Positions 55,984 to 64,000 of a stretch of DNA of 64,000 bases are shown piece by piece; positions within the stretch are counted from its first letter, which is position 1; every line of letters starts with the position of its first letter. Under the pieces are notes generated by a model. That model searched no databases and was not told the DNA's origin. It was given only the letters and a program-made list of their open reading frames with translations. A program made the translations under genes and the position numbers. Source of the stretch: Rhodococcus sp. HNM0569 (GTDB taxonomy: Bacteria; Actinomycetota; Actinomycetes; Mycobacteriales; Mycobacteriaceae); the NCBI RefSeq assembly GCF_012726205.1, contig NZ_JAASAE010000007.1, positions 38,444-102,443 of the forward strand. Reading direction: 5' to 3'.

Positions 55984-56060
55984 TCGGCTCGCCGAGCGGG
56001 CGGTTTCAAGAGCATCACGCGAGTAGAAATCTGCGAAACCGCCCGCTCGCCGTCGATGCT
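55984..56060. repeat. Right 77-bp direct repeat with internal inverted repeat
   Basis: Second copy of the block at 47679-47755. The inverted-repeat arms are at 55993-56007 and 56035-56049. It ends 28 bp before the 3' end of the dehydrogenase gene. The 190 bp before it (55794-55983) hold no gene that I can support. Confidence 0.95.
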
Positions 56061-56088
56061 GATGGTCCGACGCGCGCCGGGGCGAGAG

Positions 56089-57096
56089 TCATACCCTCTC
56101 CACGACCACCTTGCCCACCATCGAGCCGGTCTCGACCATCGCGTGTGCTTCGCGGATCGTGTCGGCGTTCAACGGCGACAGTGTCTCGGTGATGTTGGTG
56201 CGCAACACTCCTCGATCGACGAGGTCGGCCGCTCGGCTCAACAGCGCATGCTGGGTCGCGCCCTCGGGCGCGTACAGCGGTTCGGTGAACATGTACTCCC
56301 ACATCCAGGTCTGGCTCTTGCGTTTGAAAGGCGTCATGTCGAGGCCCGACGCGTCGTCGATCGCGACGACCGCGCCACGCACCTTCAGGTGCTCCGCGTA
56401 GGTCTCGATGTTGCCCGCGGAGTGGTTCGAGAACACGTAGTCGAGGCCGTCCGGCGCGACGCGCGTCAGCTCGTCGCCGAGCCCGCGGTGGTCGATCACG
56501 CGATGCGCCCCCATGTCGTCGGCGAGGGTGCGGGACGCATCCCGCGACGCGGTCGCGATCACGGTGAGCCCGGTCAGCTGGCGGGCGAGCTGAATCATCA
56601 TCGTGCCGGTGCCCCCGCCACCGCCCATCACGAGCAGCGTTCCCGTATCCGTCGACGTGACCCGCAGCCTCTCGAACAGCGCCTCCCACGCGGTGATCGT
56701 GGTGAGCGGCATCGCGGCGGCCTCGGCGAAGGTGAGCGAACTCGGTTTACGACCGACGATGCGCTCGTCGACTACCTGCCGGTCGGCGTTGCTGCCCGGC
56801 CGCGCAATCGAACCCGCGTACCACACCTCGTCGCCGACGGAGAACGACCGGACGTCCTGGCCGGCCTCGACGACGATCCCGGCGGCGTCGTAGCCGAGCA
56901 CGAGCGGCCCGTCGGCCGCGTCGAAACCGGTGCGACGCTTGGTGTCGACCGGATTGACCGACACCGCACGCACCTCGACGAGCAGATCGTGCGGCCCGAG
57001 AGGCGCGAGCGGCAGATCGATCTCCCGGAACGAGTCCGGGGCGTCCACCGGACCGGGAGTGAGGGCGGCGACGGCGCGGGTCGAAGCGGTGCTCAT
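56089..57096 (-). CDS. Zinc-independent quinone oxidoreductase/alcohol dehydrogenase-like protein
   Basis: A 335-residue medium-chain dehydrogenase of the zinc-less ZADH/QOR type. N-terminal GroES-like domain (VRAVSVNPVDTKRR, about residues 42-55), nucleotide motif MGGGGGTGTMMIQLAR (about 155-170) and a C-terminal ETGSMVGKVVVERV. The Cys ligands of catalytic and structural zinc are absent. It probably reduces quinones or alpha,beta-unsaturated carbonyls with NADPH. It is convergent with the island and upstream of it (minus strand) lies a TetR gene. Confidence 0.87.
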   Translation of the reverse strand: MSTASTRAVAALTPGPVDAPDSFREIDLPLAPLGPHDLLVEVRAVSVNPVDTKRRTGFDAADGPLVLGYDAAGIVVEAGQDVRSFSVGDEVWYAGSIARPGSNADRQVVDERIVGRKPSSLTFAEAAAMPLTTITAWEALFERLRVTSTDTGTLLVMGGGGGTGTMMIQLARQLTGLTVIATASRDASRTLADDMGAHRVIDHRGLGDELTRVAPDGLDYVFSNHSAGNIETYAEHLKVRGAVVAIDDASGLDMTPFKRKSQTWMWEYMFTEPLYAPEGATQHALLSRAADLVDRGVLRTNITETLSPLNADTIREAHAMVETGSMVGKVVVERV

Positions 57097-57144
57097 GAGT
57101 CGACCGTACGCAGCGCACCCGGGCGTCCGCGCGCAATCGCAGTC

Positions 57145-57783
57145 TCAACCGCGTTCCTGCGCCGCGATCGCCGGACCCATCCAGCGGGTCAGATATGCGC
57201 GCATGCCGGCGTCGTCGCGGGCCGGTGATCCGGGCGAGACGAAGAAGGACTGCATCGTGCGCAGCACGAACTCGACCAGATCACGCAGCGACTCCTCGTC
57301 GTAGCCGTGCTGTGCCCAGTCGACGTCGAAACGCCGGATCATGGTGACACCGAACTCGCGGGCCTCGGCGGACGTGAGGCTGTCGGTGTGCGGATCGGGG
57401 CCCGACAGCAACAATCCGAGATGCGGTGTGCGGCGCACCTCGTCGAGCGTGAAGATCACGGCCTCGGTCATCGCCTCGACGGGATCGGTGAGCCCGTGCA
57501 CGTGCCGCGCGAGCCGGTCGAGGAAGGCATCGACGGACGCGATGCCCGCGGCGCGCATCAGGGCATCGGCGCTCGGGAAGTATCGATAGACCGTCTGGCG
57601 GATGACACCGAGCGATTCGGCGACGTCGGCGATGCCGATCTGCGAACCGGTGCGCGAGATGAGGTCGACCGCGGTGGCGACGATGCGCCGCGACGCCTCG
57701 GCGTCGTCGGCAGGCGGGCTCCCGCCCCATCCCCGTCTGCGTGCCACTTTCCGCTTTCCTCGACCGGATTTCGCGCTGCTCAC
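57145..57783 (-). CDS. TetR-family regulator
   Basis: A 212-residue TetR-type repressor. After an Arg/Lys-rich, 30-residue N-terminal tail, the helix-turn-helix is IGIADVAESLGVIRQTVYRYFPS (about residues 48-70). The C-terminal ligand domain has no recognised features. It lies 48 bp upstream of the dehydrogenase gene on the same strand and may control it; its operator was not found. Confidence 0.87.
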   Translation of the reverse strand: MSSAKSGRGKRKVARRRGWGGSPPADDAEASRRIVATAVDLISRTGSQIGIADVAESLGVIRQTVYRYFPSADALMRAAGIASVDAFLDRLARHVHGLTDPVEAMTEAVIFTLDEVRRTPHLGLLLSGPDPHTDSLTSAEAREFGVTMIRRFDVDWAQHGYDEESLRDLVEFVLRTMQSFFVSPGSPARDDAGMRAYLTRWMGPAIAAQERG

Positions 57784-57826
57784 TCGATTCGCGCTGGACC
57801 AGCGCCGACGCTATCACAGCGATAGG

Positions 57827-58780
57827 TCACATCTGGCCCGCGATCAACGCGCCCAGGTACACGCAGTATGCGAGGAAGAACACGGTGCCCTCGCCGCGCG
57901 CGATGCGACGGCCGGTGAGGAAGGCGGGGACACAGACCAGCGCCGCCGCGACCATGATCGGCAGGTGCACGCGCACCACGTCGTCGGGGATCTCGACACC
58001 GTCGCGCGCCACGACGAGCGTGATGCCCAGGATCGCGACGATGTTGTAGATGCTCGAGCCGAGGAGGTTGCCGACGGCGATGTCGCGGTCGCCGCGCAGC
58101 GTCGAGACGAGCGTCGTCACCAACTCGGGGGCGGACGTGCCGATGGCGACGACCGTGAGGCCGATGACGGCGTCGGACACCTCGAACGCGCGCGCGAGGT
58201 CCGTGGCACCCGCGACGAGCATGTCGGCGCCGACCACGACGAACGCGAGGCCGATCACGAGCAGCACCCCGTCGACCGCGGTGCGGCGGTGTGGCGCGAA
58301 CTCGCCCGCGTATTCCGCGCGCACGGCAGCCGATTCGCTGCGTCCGGTGCGCACGAGCAGCGCCGTGTAGACGACGGCGACGACCAGCAGCACGACGCCT
58401 TCGGCCGCACCGAGCACGCCGTCGAGGCTCAGCGCCCACAACAGCACTGCCGCGACGGCCATCACCGGGAGGTCGAGACGCAGTGTGCGCGTGTCGAACA
58501 CGATCGCGCGCACCGCGGCGCTGCCGCCCAGGATCAGCAGGATGTTGACGATGTTGGTGCCCACGATGTTGCCGACCGCGAGCCCGCCGTGCCCCGAGAG
58601 GGCCGAGTCGACGCCGACCGCGAGTTCGGGCGCACTGGTGCCGAGCGACACGATCGTAAGGCCGATCAGCATCGGGCTCACTCCGAGGGCCGCCGCGAGC
58701 CGCGACCCGCTGCGTGTGAGCACCTCGGCGCCACCGACCAGCGTGACGAGACCGAGCACGACGGCGACCACGGACGGCAC
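57827..58780 (-). CDS. Calcium/sodium antiporter (CaCA family, YrbG-like)
   Basis: A 317-residue membrane protein with two inverted repeats, each carrying the alpha-repeat signature of CaCA exchangers: SLGTSAPELAVGVDSAL with GNIVGTNIVNI, and AIGTSAPELVTTLVSTL with GNLLGSSIYNI. About ten helices. The family exchanges Ca2+ (or Na+/K+) across the membrane. The two GTSAPEL motifs are perfect, which makes the assignment firm. Convergent or divergent neighbours show no direct link. Confidence 0.92.
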   Translation of the reverse strand: MPSVVAVVLGLVTLVGGAEVLTRSGSRLAAALGVSPMLIGLTIVSLGTSAPELAVGVDSALSGHGGLAVGNIVGTNIVNILLILGGSAAVRAIVFDTRTLRLDLPVMAVAAVLLWALSLDGVLGAAEGVVLLVVAVVYTALLVRTGRSESAAVRAEYAGEFAPHRRTAVDGVLLVIGLAFVVVGADMLVAGATDLARAFEVSDAVIGLTVVAIGTSAPELVTTLVSTLRGDRDIAVGNLLGSSIYNIVAILGITLVVARDGVEIPDDVVRVHLPIMVAAALVCVPAFLTGRRIARGEGTVFFLAYCVYLGALIAGQM

Positions 58781-58837
58781 GAGACGACGCTAACGCCCGG
58801 GGCACCCCCGCGCAGCGCATCCGGCGCCGCGAGTCGG

Positions 58838-60298
58838 TCAGGCGGGCAGGACGTCCGACGCGTCGGCCTGCCCGCGGCCGGCGACTGCACGCGGCATCCC
58901 GGGGATCGCGAGCGACGCCACGAACACGACGACCGCGAGGACCGCGCACACCGCGTACGCGAGGACGAACCCGTTGCCGCCCGCGTGCGCCGCGAGTGTG
59001 GAGGCGACCACGGCGCTGCACAGTGTCGTGCCCATCGTGCGCAGCAGGACGTTGACGCCGTTCGCGGCGGCCATCTGTGTCTGCGGCACGACCGGAATGA
59101 GCAGCAACGGCAGCGTGCTGTAGGCGAGCGCGGTGCCGATCGCGGTGACTGCGAGGGCGGCGACGACACCTGCGAGCGGCTTGTCGGTGATCATGTGGAT
59201 GCCGTATCCGACGACGAGCCCGACCGCGCCGGTCAGCATCGTCGCCTTCGGACCCCACCTCTCGGAGATGCGCGCACCGACTTGCGAGAACACGATCATC
59301 GCGATGCTGAGCGGCAACTGGCACAGCGCGGCCGCGAGGATCGAGAGCCCGTAGCCGGGGCCGTCTGCGGTGGTGGGCGCCTGCAGCATCTGGGTGGTGA
59401 CGAGCGCATTGCCGTAGAAGGCGAACCCGACGAACAGCGCGACGAGGTGAGGCAGCAACACGGCCCGGCGCACCGACGCGCGCAGGTCGACGAGCGCGTC
59501 GCGTGTGCGCAACTGCTGGATGCCCCACACCACGAACAGCAGCAGTGACGACGCGAGCATCGACAGCACCGCGGGGCTCGTCCACCCCCACGTGCTGCCC
59601 TGGGTGACGGGCACGAGCAGCGCGACGAGCGCGGCCGACAGCCCGACGGCGCCGACGCCGTCGAACCGGCCGCCGGTGCGAATCGGCGATTCGGCGATGC
59701 ACACACCCGTCGCGACCGCGAGCAGGACGCCCAGCGCACTCGTGATCCAGAAGACCATGTGCCAGTTGGCGTATTCGACGACGACGGCCGCGAACGGGAC
59801 GCCGAACGCGGTGCCGACACCGAGCGTGGAACTGAGCGTCGCGATGGCGCGATTGACCTTCGCGGCCGGCAGTTCGTCGCGCAGGATCGAGATGCCGATG
59901 GGGATCACGGCGGCACCTGCACCCTGCAGCGCACGGGCGGCGATGAGGACGCCGATGTCGGCGGAGAGCGCACATGCCAGCGAACCGCAGGTCATCGCGA
60001 CGAAGGCGACGAGCAGCATGCGCTTCTTGCCGTACATGTCGGCGAGCCTGCCGAAGATGGGCGTGACGACCGCACCGACGAGGAGCGTGGTGGTGATGAG
60101 CCACGACGCGGCGGTGACGGTCGAGCCGGTGAGCGCGGGCATGCTCGGCAGGAGCGGAACCATGACCGTCTGCATGACGGCCTGGAAGATCCCGCCGACG
60201 GCGAGGATGGGGAACACGAAGCGTGACGCGGCGCGCGCGGGTGCCTCTCGGCGTTCCGGCGCGAGCGTCATCTTCTCCCCTGCGGACGAATCGGACAT
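58838..60298 (-). CDS. MFS drug-exporter-like transporter (DHA2 type)
   Basis: A 486-residue (from ATG 60298) 14-helix-type MFS exporter of the EmrB/QacA group: FGRLADMYGKKRMLL (about residues 85-99), ARALQGAGAAVIPIG (about 124-138) and a C-terminal half that includes PVVPQTQMAAANG. A more internal ATG at 60271 is also possible, with GGGGAG just upstream. It lies directly downstream of its probable repressor, a TetR gene, and two palindromic operators fall between them. Confidence 0.87.
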   Translation of the reverse strand: MSDSSAGEKMTLAPERREAPARAASRFVFPILAVGGIFQAVMQTVMVPLLPSMPALTGSTVTAASWLITTTLLVGAVVTPIFGRLADMYGKKRMLLVAFVAMTCGSLACALSADIGVLIAARALQGAGAAVIPIGISILRDELPAAKVNRAIATLSSTLGVGTAFGVPFAAVVVEYANWHMVFWITSALGVLLAVATGVCIAESPIRTGGRFDGVGAVGLSAALVALLVPVTQGSTWGWTSPAVLSMLASSLLLFVVWGIQQLRTRDALVDLRASVRRAVLLPHLVALFVGFAFYGNALVTTQMLQAPTTADGPGYGLSILAAALCQLPLSIAMIVFSQVGARISERWGPKATMLTGAVGLVVGYGIHMITDKPLAGVVAALAVTAIGTALAYSTLPLLLIPVVPQTQMAAANGVNVLLRTMGTTLCSAVVASTLAAHAGGNGFVLAYAVCAVLAVVVFVASLAIPGMPRAVAGRGQADASDVLPA

Positions 60299-60302
60299 GG
60301 TT

Positions 60303-60346
60303 GGTAAACAGACGTTCACCAACCATAGGTGAACGCGTGTTCACCT
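60303..60346. promoter_or_regulatory. Tandem palindromic operators upstream of MFS gene
   Basis: Two sites of the form GGTRAAC-N4-GTTCACC: GGTAAAC-AGAC-GTTCACC (60303-60320) and AGGTGAAC-GCGT-GTTCACCT (60327-60346), centres 25 bp apart, between the TetR stop at 60365 and the MFS start at 60298. Two equal sites in tandem are typical of TetR-family control of a drug exporter. Confidence 0.8.
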
Positions 60347-60364
60347 CGCAAACCGACGCGGGGT

Positions 60365-60922
60365 TCAGCCGTCGAGCAACTGCTGCAGCACAGGCGCGTA
60401 ACGCGCGACGACCTCCTCCGGGGTGCCCGTCGCGTACTCGCGCAGCATGCGACGGCGCATCACCGCGAGACCCGTCATCATCGACATCGCCAGCTCGGCC
60501 CGGAGCCGCGCATCGGGCCCCGGCAGCCGCTCGGCCAGCGCGTCGATCATCTGCGCCGAGTAGTTGGCGCGCAGCTTGCTGCTGCTCTCCTCACTGCCAC
60601 CGCTCATGAACAGGATGCTCATCGACAACGGCTGGTGCGGTTCCTTGGGCCGGGCGAACAACGTCACCATGTGCTCGCCCAGCCGCTCCAGGGGCGCCTC
60701 GAACACGCGCTCGGCGGCCACCGTGAAGTCGACGAGCTGGTCGAACAGCTGCTCCTTCGACCCGAAGTACTTGATGATGAGCGGTGCGCTGACGCCCGCC
60801 TCCTCGGCGATCTCCTTGAGGGTGATCTCCGCGTAGGGGCGCGAACCGAACGCGCGGCCCGCGGCGTCGAGGATCAACGCCCGCGTCTGTTCGCGGGTGC
60901 GCTTGCCACCCTCGACGGTCAC
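60365..60922 (-). CDS. TetR-family repressor of the MFS exporter
   Basis: A 185-residue TetR regulator. The N-terminal helix-turn-helix (about residues 25-55) reads [28 protein letters not shown] in part; the C-terminal part is the ligand-binding helical domain. The start is GTG 60922 overlapping the recR TGA (GTGA), so recR and tetR are coupled. Tandem palindromes at 60303-60346, just after its stop, are likely its operators; the ligand is unknown. Confidence 0.88.
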   Translation of the reverse strand: MTVEGGKRTREQTRALILDAAGRAFGSRPYAEITLKEIAEEAGVSAPLIIKYFGSKEQLFDQLVDFTVAAERVFEAPLERLGEHMVTLFARPKEPHQPLSMSILFMSGGSEESSSKLRANYSAQMIDALAERLPGPDARLRAELAMSMMTGLAVMRRRMLREYATGTPEEVVARYAPVLQQLLDG

Positions 60923-61527
60923 AGCGCGCGCCGTCCCGCGAGGGCGCGGCCGAGCGTGAGTTCGTCGGCGAACTCGATGTCGCCGCCCATCGGCAGACCG
61001 GACGCGAGGCGCGTGACCTTCAGCCCCGGGAAATCGCGGAGCATGCGCGACAGGTAGGTCGCGGTGGCCTCACCGACGGTGTTCGGATCGGTCGCGATGA
61101 TGACCTCCGCGACGTCGACGCCGTCCTCCTGGTTGCCGATCCGGGTGAGCAGCTCACGGATACGCAGTTGATCCGGCCCGACGCCCGCGAGCGGGTCGAG
61201 CGCACCCCCGAGCACGTGGTAGAGCCCCTTGAACTCGCGGGTGCGCTCGACCGCCTGCACGTCCTTGGGTTCCTCGACGACGCACACGAGGGTGCGGTCG
61301 CGGCGCGGATCGGCGCAGATGCGGCACTCGCGTTCGGCCGCGACCGTGCCGCACACGACGCAGAACTGCACGCCGTCACGCACCTTCTGCAGTGCGCCCA
61401 GCAGCCGATCGATCTCGGGCGGCTCGACGCCGAGCAGATGGAACGCGATGCGCTGCGCGCTCTTGGGCCCCACGCCCGGGAGCTTGCCGAGCTCGTCGAT
61501 CAGATCCTGGACCGGACCCTCGTACAC
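60919..61527 (-). CDS. recR: Recombination protein RecR
   Basis: A 202-residue RecR, which with RecF/RecO loads RecA on gapped DNA. The helix-hairpin-helix is [19 protein letters not shown] (about residues 13-31), the zinc finger has C56, C59, C68, C71 (CVVCG...CRIC), and the Toprim domain contains [15 protein letters not shown] and [16 protein letters not shown]. Full length. Upstream lies ybaB, its usual neighbour; downstream it overlaps a tetR gene. Confidence 0.96.
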   Translation of the reverse strand: MYEGPVQDLIDELGKLPGVGPKSAQRIAFHLLGVEPPEIDRLLGALQKVRDGVQFCVVCGTVAAERECRICADPRRDRTLVCVVEEPKDVQAVERTREFKGLYHVLGGALDPLAGVGPDQLRIRELLTRIGNQEDGVDVAEVIIATDPNTVGEATATYLSRMLRDFPGLKVTRLASGLPMGGDIEFADELTLGRALAGRRAL

Positions 61528-61536
61528 CGTGCGCCT

Positions 61537-61875
61537 CTAGAACCCGGGCAGACCCGGGATGCCGCCGCCCATGCCGCCTGCGAGCGGACCGAGCTTGTCG
61601 GCGGCCACCGACTGCGCCTTGGACGACGCGTCGGCGATCGCGCCGACCACGAGATCCTGCAGCGTCTCGACGTCCTCGGGATCGACGACCTTGGGATCGA
61701 TCGTGACGCCCACGACCTCGCCGGTGCCCTTGACGGTGGCCGTCACCAGGCCGCCGCCGGCCTGGCCGGAGACCTCGGTCGCGGCGATCTCCTGCTGCGC
61801 GCTCATCAGCTGCTGCTGCATCTGCTGCGCCTGCGCGAGGAGCTGCGACATGTCGGGCTGTCCACCAGGTTGCAT
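61537..61875 (-). CDS. YbaB/EbfC nucleoid-associated protein
   Basis: A 112-residue YbaB-type DNA-binding protein. It has the Gln-rich coiled coil [19 protein letters not shown] (about residues 12-30) and the core [28 protein letters not shown] (key words GLVTATVKG and DPKVV, about 37-63); the Gly/Met-rich C-terminus [13 protein letters not shown] is common to actinobacterial members. It binds DNA as a dimer with low specificity. ATG 61875 is selected over an upstream start that would add 18 residues. It lies 9 bp upstream of recR. Confidence 0.95.
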   Translation of the reverse strand: MQPGGQPDMSQLLAQAQQMQQQLMSAQQEIAATEVSGQAGGGLVTATVKGTGEVVGVTIDPKVVDPEDVETLQDLVVGAIADASSKAQSVAADKLGPLAGGMGGGIPGLPGF

Positions 61876-61947
61876 GAAGATCCTTTCGTCCACGTGTGTC
61901 ACCAGGGTAGTCGCGTGGGCGTCGCCCACTCGATCAGCGGTTGCGCG

Positions 61948-62382
61948 TCAGCTGAGCTCTCGCTGCAGGTTGGCGAGCACGCTGCCCTGGATCTTCTTGA
62001 GCCCGATCGGCGCGAACAGCCCCTCGAAGAAGCCGCCGATGCCGCCCGCGCCGTTCCACGTGGTGGTGACGGTGACGACCGAGCCGCTGCCACGCGGCGC
62101 GACGCGGTACTTCGTGACCATCGACGAGTTGCGGTCGGTCTCGGTGATCGTGTCGCTCGACACCGTCACGTCGGCGAGCACATTGCGCGAACGCTTCTCG
62201 GTCGCCTTGAGGACCCACTCGACGACCGTGCCGTTACCCTGCCCGCCTTCGACCACCTTGTAGCCGAGGTACTGGTCCGGCAGGATCCGGGGGCGAACGG
62301 TCTCGTAGTCGGCGAGAGCCTCGAGCACACGCTCGGGTGCCGCGTCGAAGTCGAGGGAATTGCTGGCGCTGACCTGTCCCAC
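61948..62382 (-). CDS. SRPBCC/polyketide-cyclase-like START domain protein
   Basis: A 144-residue SRPBCC-fold protein beginning VGQVSASNSLDFDAAPERVLEALADY, where helix 1 and strands form the cavity, continuing with VVEGGQGNGTVVEWVLKATEKR and ending with a long C-terminal helix, GGFFEGLFAPIGLKKIQGSV (in parts). The equivalent gene lies in the same place in mycobacteria (Rv3718c region). It probably binds a hydrophobic ligand; no enzyme activity is known. GTG 62382 is the start, with GAGAGG upstream. Confidence 0.83.
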   Translation of the reverse strand: MGQVSASNSLDFDAAPERVLEALADYETVRPRILPDQYLGYKVVEGGQGNGTVVEWVLKATEKRSRNVLADVTVSSDTITETDRNSSMVTKYRVAPRGSGSVVTVTTTWNGAGGIGGFFEGLFAPIGLKKIQGSVLANLQRELS

Positions 62383-62524
62383 AGGCGGACGTCCTCTCGG
62401 TTGCACGGAGTTCCGGTTCCCGGAATCTGCGCGGCCGCCGTCCGGCGACCGCCACCCGCCATCTTGCCTGTTCCCGCACACGCGGACGAACACGCGCGCG
62501 CCGTGTGAACTGCATCACGACCCG

Positions 62525-62546
62525 GACGAGGATACGCCTCCTCGTC
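62525..62546. promoter_or_regulatory. 8-bp inverted repeat between divergent genes
   Basis: GACGAGGA (62525-62532) and TCCTCGTC (62539-62546) flank TACGCC, in the 245-bp region between the SRPBCC gene and the FAD oxidase start. It may be a regulator site or a hairpin in the oxidase leader. No more can be said. Confidence 0.4.
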
Positions 62547-62627
62547 ATGTAAGCAGAACTCCACGACGACACGTCGAGCGGGGGATATCGCTCGCCCGAA
62601 CCGGCGGCGAGGGCTAGCGTCAGCATC

Positions 62628-64000
62628 GTGGCATCCTCCGGATTGATCGACATCCTGCTCGACGTCGTCCGCCCCGCGCACGACCGTCGTCGCGGACGTC
62701 TCGTGGGTGCGCATGCGCACCGCGCGGGCGTCGACCGGCTCCTCGCGTCGTACCGTGCGATTCCCACCGACGCGACCGTGCGGCTCGCGAAGAAGACGTC
62801 CAATCTGTTCCGCGCCCGCGCGGGCACCAGCGCCCCCGGCCTCGACGTGTCCGGGCTCACCGGGGTCGTGTCGGTCGACCCGGTCGCCCGCACCGCCGAC
62901 GTCCAGGGCATGTGCACGTTCGAAGAACTCGTCGACGCCACCCTCCCGTTCGGCCTCGCGCCGCTCGTCGTGCCGCAGCTCAAGACCATCACGCTGGGCG
63001 GCGCGGTCACCGGCCTCGGTATCGAGTCCACGTCCTTCCGCAACGGCCTGCCGCACGAGTCGGTGCTCGAGATCGACGTGCTCACCGGCGACGGCGAGAT
63101 CCTCACCGCACGCCCGGACGGCGAGAACGCCGATCTGTTCTGGGGCTTCCCCAATTCCTACGGGACGCTCGGATATTCGGTCCGGTTGCGCATCCAGCTC
63201 GAACGCGTCGAGCCGTACGTCGCGCTGCGGCACGTGCGATTCACGTCGCTCGAGGACCTGCAGTCCACGATGGACCGCATCGTGACCGACAAGGAGTACG
63301 ACGGCGAGCGCGTCGACTACCTCGACGGCGTCGTCTTCACCGCCGACGAGTGCTATCTCACGCTCGGGCGGCAGACGTCCGAGCCGGGTCCGGTGAGCGA
63401 CTACACCGGCCGCGACATCTACTACCGTTCACTCCAGCACGAGTCGGTCAACCATCCGAAGACCGACCGCCTCACGATCCGCGACTACCTGTGGCGCTGG
63501 GACACCGATTGGTTCTGGTGCTCGCGCGCGTTCGGCGCCCAGAACCCGAAGGTACGACGGTTCTGGCCGAAGAAGCTGCTGCGCAGCAGCTTCTACTGGA
63601 AGCTCATCGCGATCGACCACCGGTACGACGTCGCCGACCGACTAGAAGCGTGCAAGGGCAATCCCCCGCGCGAACGCGTCGTCCAGGACGTCGAGGTGCC
63701 CCTCGAGCGCACCGCCGATTTCGTGCACTGGTTCCTGCGCGAGATCCCCATCGAACCGCTGTGGCTGTGCCCGCTGCGACTTCGCGAACCCGCTCCCGCG
63801 GGTGCGTCGGCACAACGGCCCTGGCCCCTGTACCCGCTCGAACCGAAGCGCACGTACGTCAATGTCGGTTTCTGGTCGTCGGTTCCGATCACCCCGGGCG
63901 CATCCGAAGGCGCCGCGAACCGGTTGATCGAGGACACCGTCGCCGGCTTCGACGGACACAAGTCGCTCTACTCCGACGCGTACTACTCGCGCGAAGACTT
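62628..64000 (+). CDS. FAD-binding oxidase (Rv3719/DprE1-like), 3' end missing
   Basis: From GTG 62628 the frame is open to the window edge for 457 codons. It begins VASSGLIDILLDVVRPAHD and shows the FAD-binding PCMH pattern: VRLAKKTSNLFR, TADVQGMCTFEELVDATLPFGLAP, GGAVTGLGIESTSFRNGLPHE and GFPNSYGTLGYSVRLRIQLERV. Similar to Rv3719-type oxidases, related to delta24-sterol reductase (DHCR24-like). In mycobacteria a cyclopropane/fatty-acid methyltransferase gene follows, implying a role in membrane lipid modification. C-terminus is cut off. Confidence 0.87.
   Translation, partial: MASSGLIDILLDVVRPAHDRRRGRLVGAHAHRAGVDRLLASYRAIPTDATVRLAKKTSNLFRARAGTSAPGLDVSGLTGVVSVDPVARTADVQGMCTFEELVDATLPFGLAPLVVPQLKTITLGGAVTGLGIESTSFRNGLPHESVLEIDVLTGDGEILTARPDGENADLFWGFPNSYGTLGYSVRLRIQLERVEPYVALRHVRFTSLEDLQSTMDRIVTDKEYDGERVDYLDGVVFTADECYLTLGRQTSEPGPVSDYTGRDIYYRSLQHESVNHPKTDRLTIRDYLWRWDTDWFWCSRAFGAQNPKVRRFWPKKLLRSSFYWKLIAIDHRYDVADRLEACKGNPPRERVVQDVEVPLERTADFVHWFLREIPIEPLWLCPLRLREPAPAGASAQRPWPLYPLEPKRTYVNVGFWSSVPITPGASEGAANRLIEDTVAGFDGHKSLYSDAYYSRED

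Larger units (their letters stand above)
47679..56060. mobile_element. 8.3-kb genomic island bounded by 77-bp direct repeats
   Basis: Between arsI (+) and a dehydrogenase gene (-) lies a unit of 8305 bp (repeat start to repeat start). Its ends are 76/77-identical direct repeats; within it seven genes run in one direction with overlaps or gaps of 1-40 bp except for the leader, and the bases look less GC-rich and codon choice more mixed than outside. No integrase, transposase or replication gene is inside. Removing one repeat and the interior would restore a simple convergent pair about 130 bp apart. Site-specific or homologous integration, or excision by recombination between the repeats, are possible; mechanism is inferred. 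Confidence 0.75.

Noticed and set aside
47679..56060. Phosphonate cluster
   Set aside because: No PEP mutase gene of the isocitrate lyase superfamily is present; the PEP-utilizing protein belongs to the enzyme I/PEP synthase barrel.
47679..56060. Integrative element with its own recombinase
   Set aside because: No tyrosine or serine integrase, transposase or relaxase gene lies between the repeats.

Overview
The window looks like chromosomal DNA of a GC-rich, mycolic-acid-containing actinobacterium, most likely Rhodococcus or a close relative in Nocardiaceae. The grounds are the gene order asd/ask, leuA, murT-gatD, recR, ybaB, SRPBCC protein, FAD oxidase (the order I know from the mycobacterial Rv3708c-Rv3719 region, here with extra genes between), F420-dependent luciferase-like enzymes, FadD-type acyl-CoA ligases, a furA-katA locus, DUF3558-like lipoprotein and frequent GTG starts with ATGA/GTGA gene overlaps. 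No species is claimed.

Layout. 1-8.3 kb: the 5' end of a YqeY gene, a membrane-anchored metallophosphoesterase, tRNA-Pro(CGG), a WYL regulator divergent from two methyltransferases, an SDR, a membrane hydrolase-like protein, a coupled HAD hydrolase/F420 oxidoreductase pair and a secreted CHAP protein. 8.3-11 kb: an oxidative-stress locus (furA, katA, dps). 11-14.2 kb: an acyl-CoA ligase and an MHS-family transporter behind a near-palindromic operator. 14.2-18.4 kb: a secreted protein, a lipoprotein class A beta-lactamase divergent from a LysR regulator, a cytoplasmic beta-lactamase-like protein, and cyanase. 18.4-20.8 kb: asd and ask, with an internal ask beta-subunit start. 21-32.7 kb: lipoprotein, secreted S15/CocE hydrolase coupled to a secreted protein of unknown function, FadD, F420 enzyme, small genes, an LtrA membrane protein. 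32.8-34.8 kb: leuA with a short leucine-containing leader peptide and a strong terminator. 34.8-35.3 kb: debris of IS110 and IS3 transposases. 35.3-40.5 kb: a lipoprotein/ABC-2 exporter module divergent from a two-component system, with palindromes between. 40.6-47.7 kb: thiolase, SHOCT protein, LysR/EamA pair, murT-gatD, ArsR/ArsI arsenic pair.

47.68-56.06 kb is the most striking part: an insert of about 8.3 kb bounded by two 77-bp direct repeats (76/77 identical), each containing a 15-bp inverted repeat. It separates two genes (arsI and a quinone-reductase-like dehydrogenase) that would otherwise be convergent neighbours about 130 bp apart. It carries seven co-directional, tightly packed genes: a stand-alone YrdC/Sua5-like protein, a divergent GAPDH-fold protein, a stand-alone PEP-utilizing (enzyme I-like) protein, a YbhB/PEBP protein, an MFS transporter, an aldehyde dehydrogenase and a class I aminotransferase. 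The sequence looks less GC-rich than its surroundings. I do not recognise this gene set as a described pathway; it reads as a self-contained small-molecule biosynthesis/export cassette acquired as a unit.

56-64 kb returns to the core: dehydrogenase and TetR, Ca2+/Na+ antiporter, MFS drug exporter under tandem palindromic operators next to its TetR gene, recR, ybaB, SRPBCC protein, and a FAD-linked oxidase running off the right edge. No CRISPR array, rRNA gene, intact insertion sequence or integrase gene was seen.
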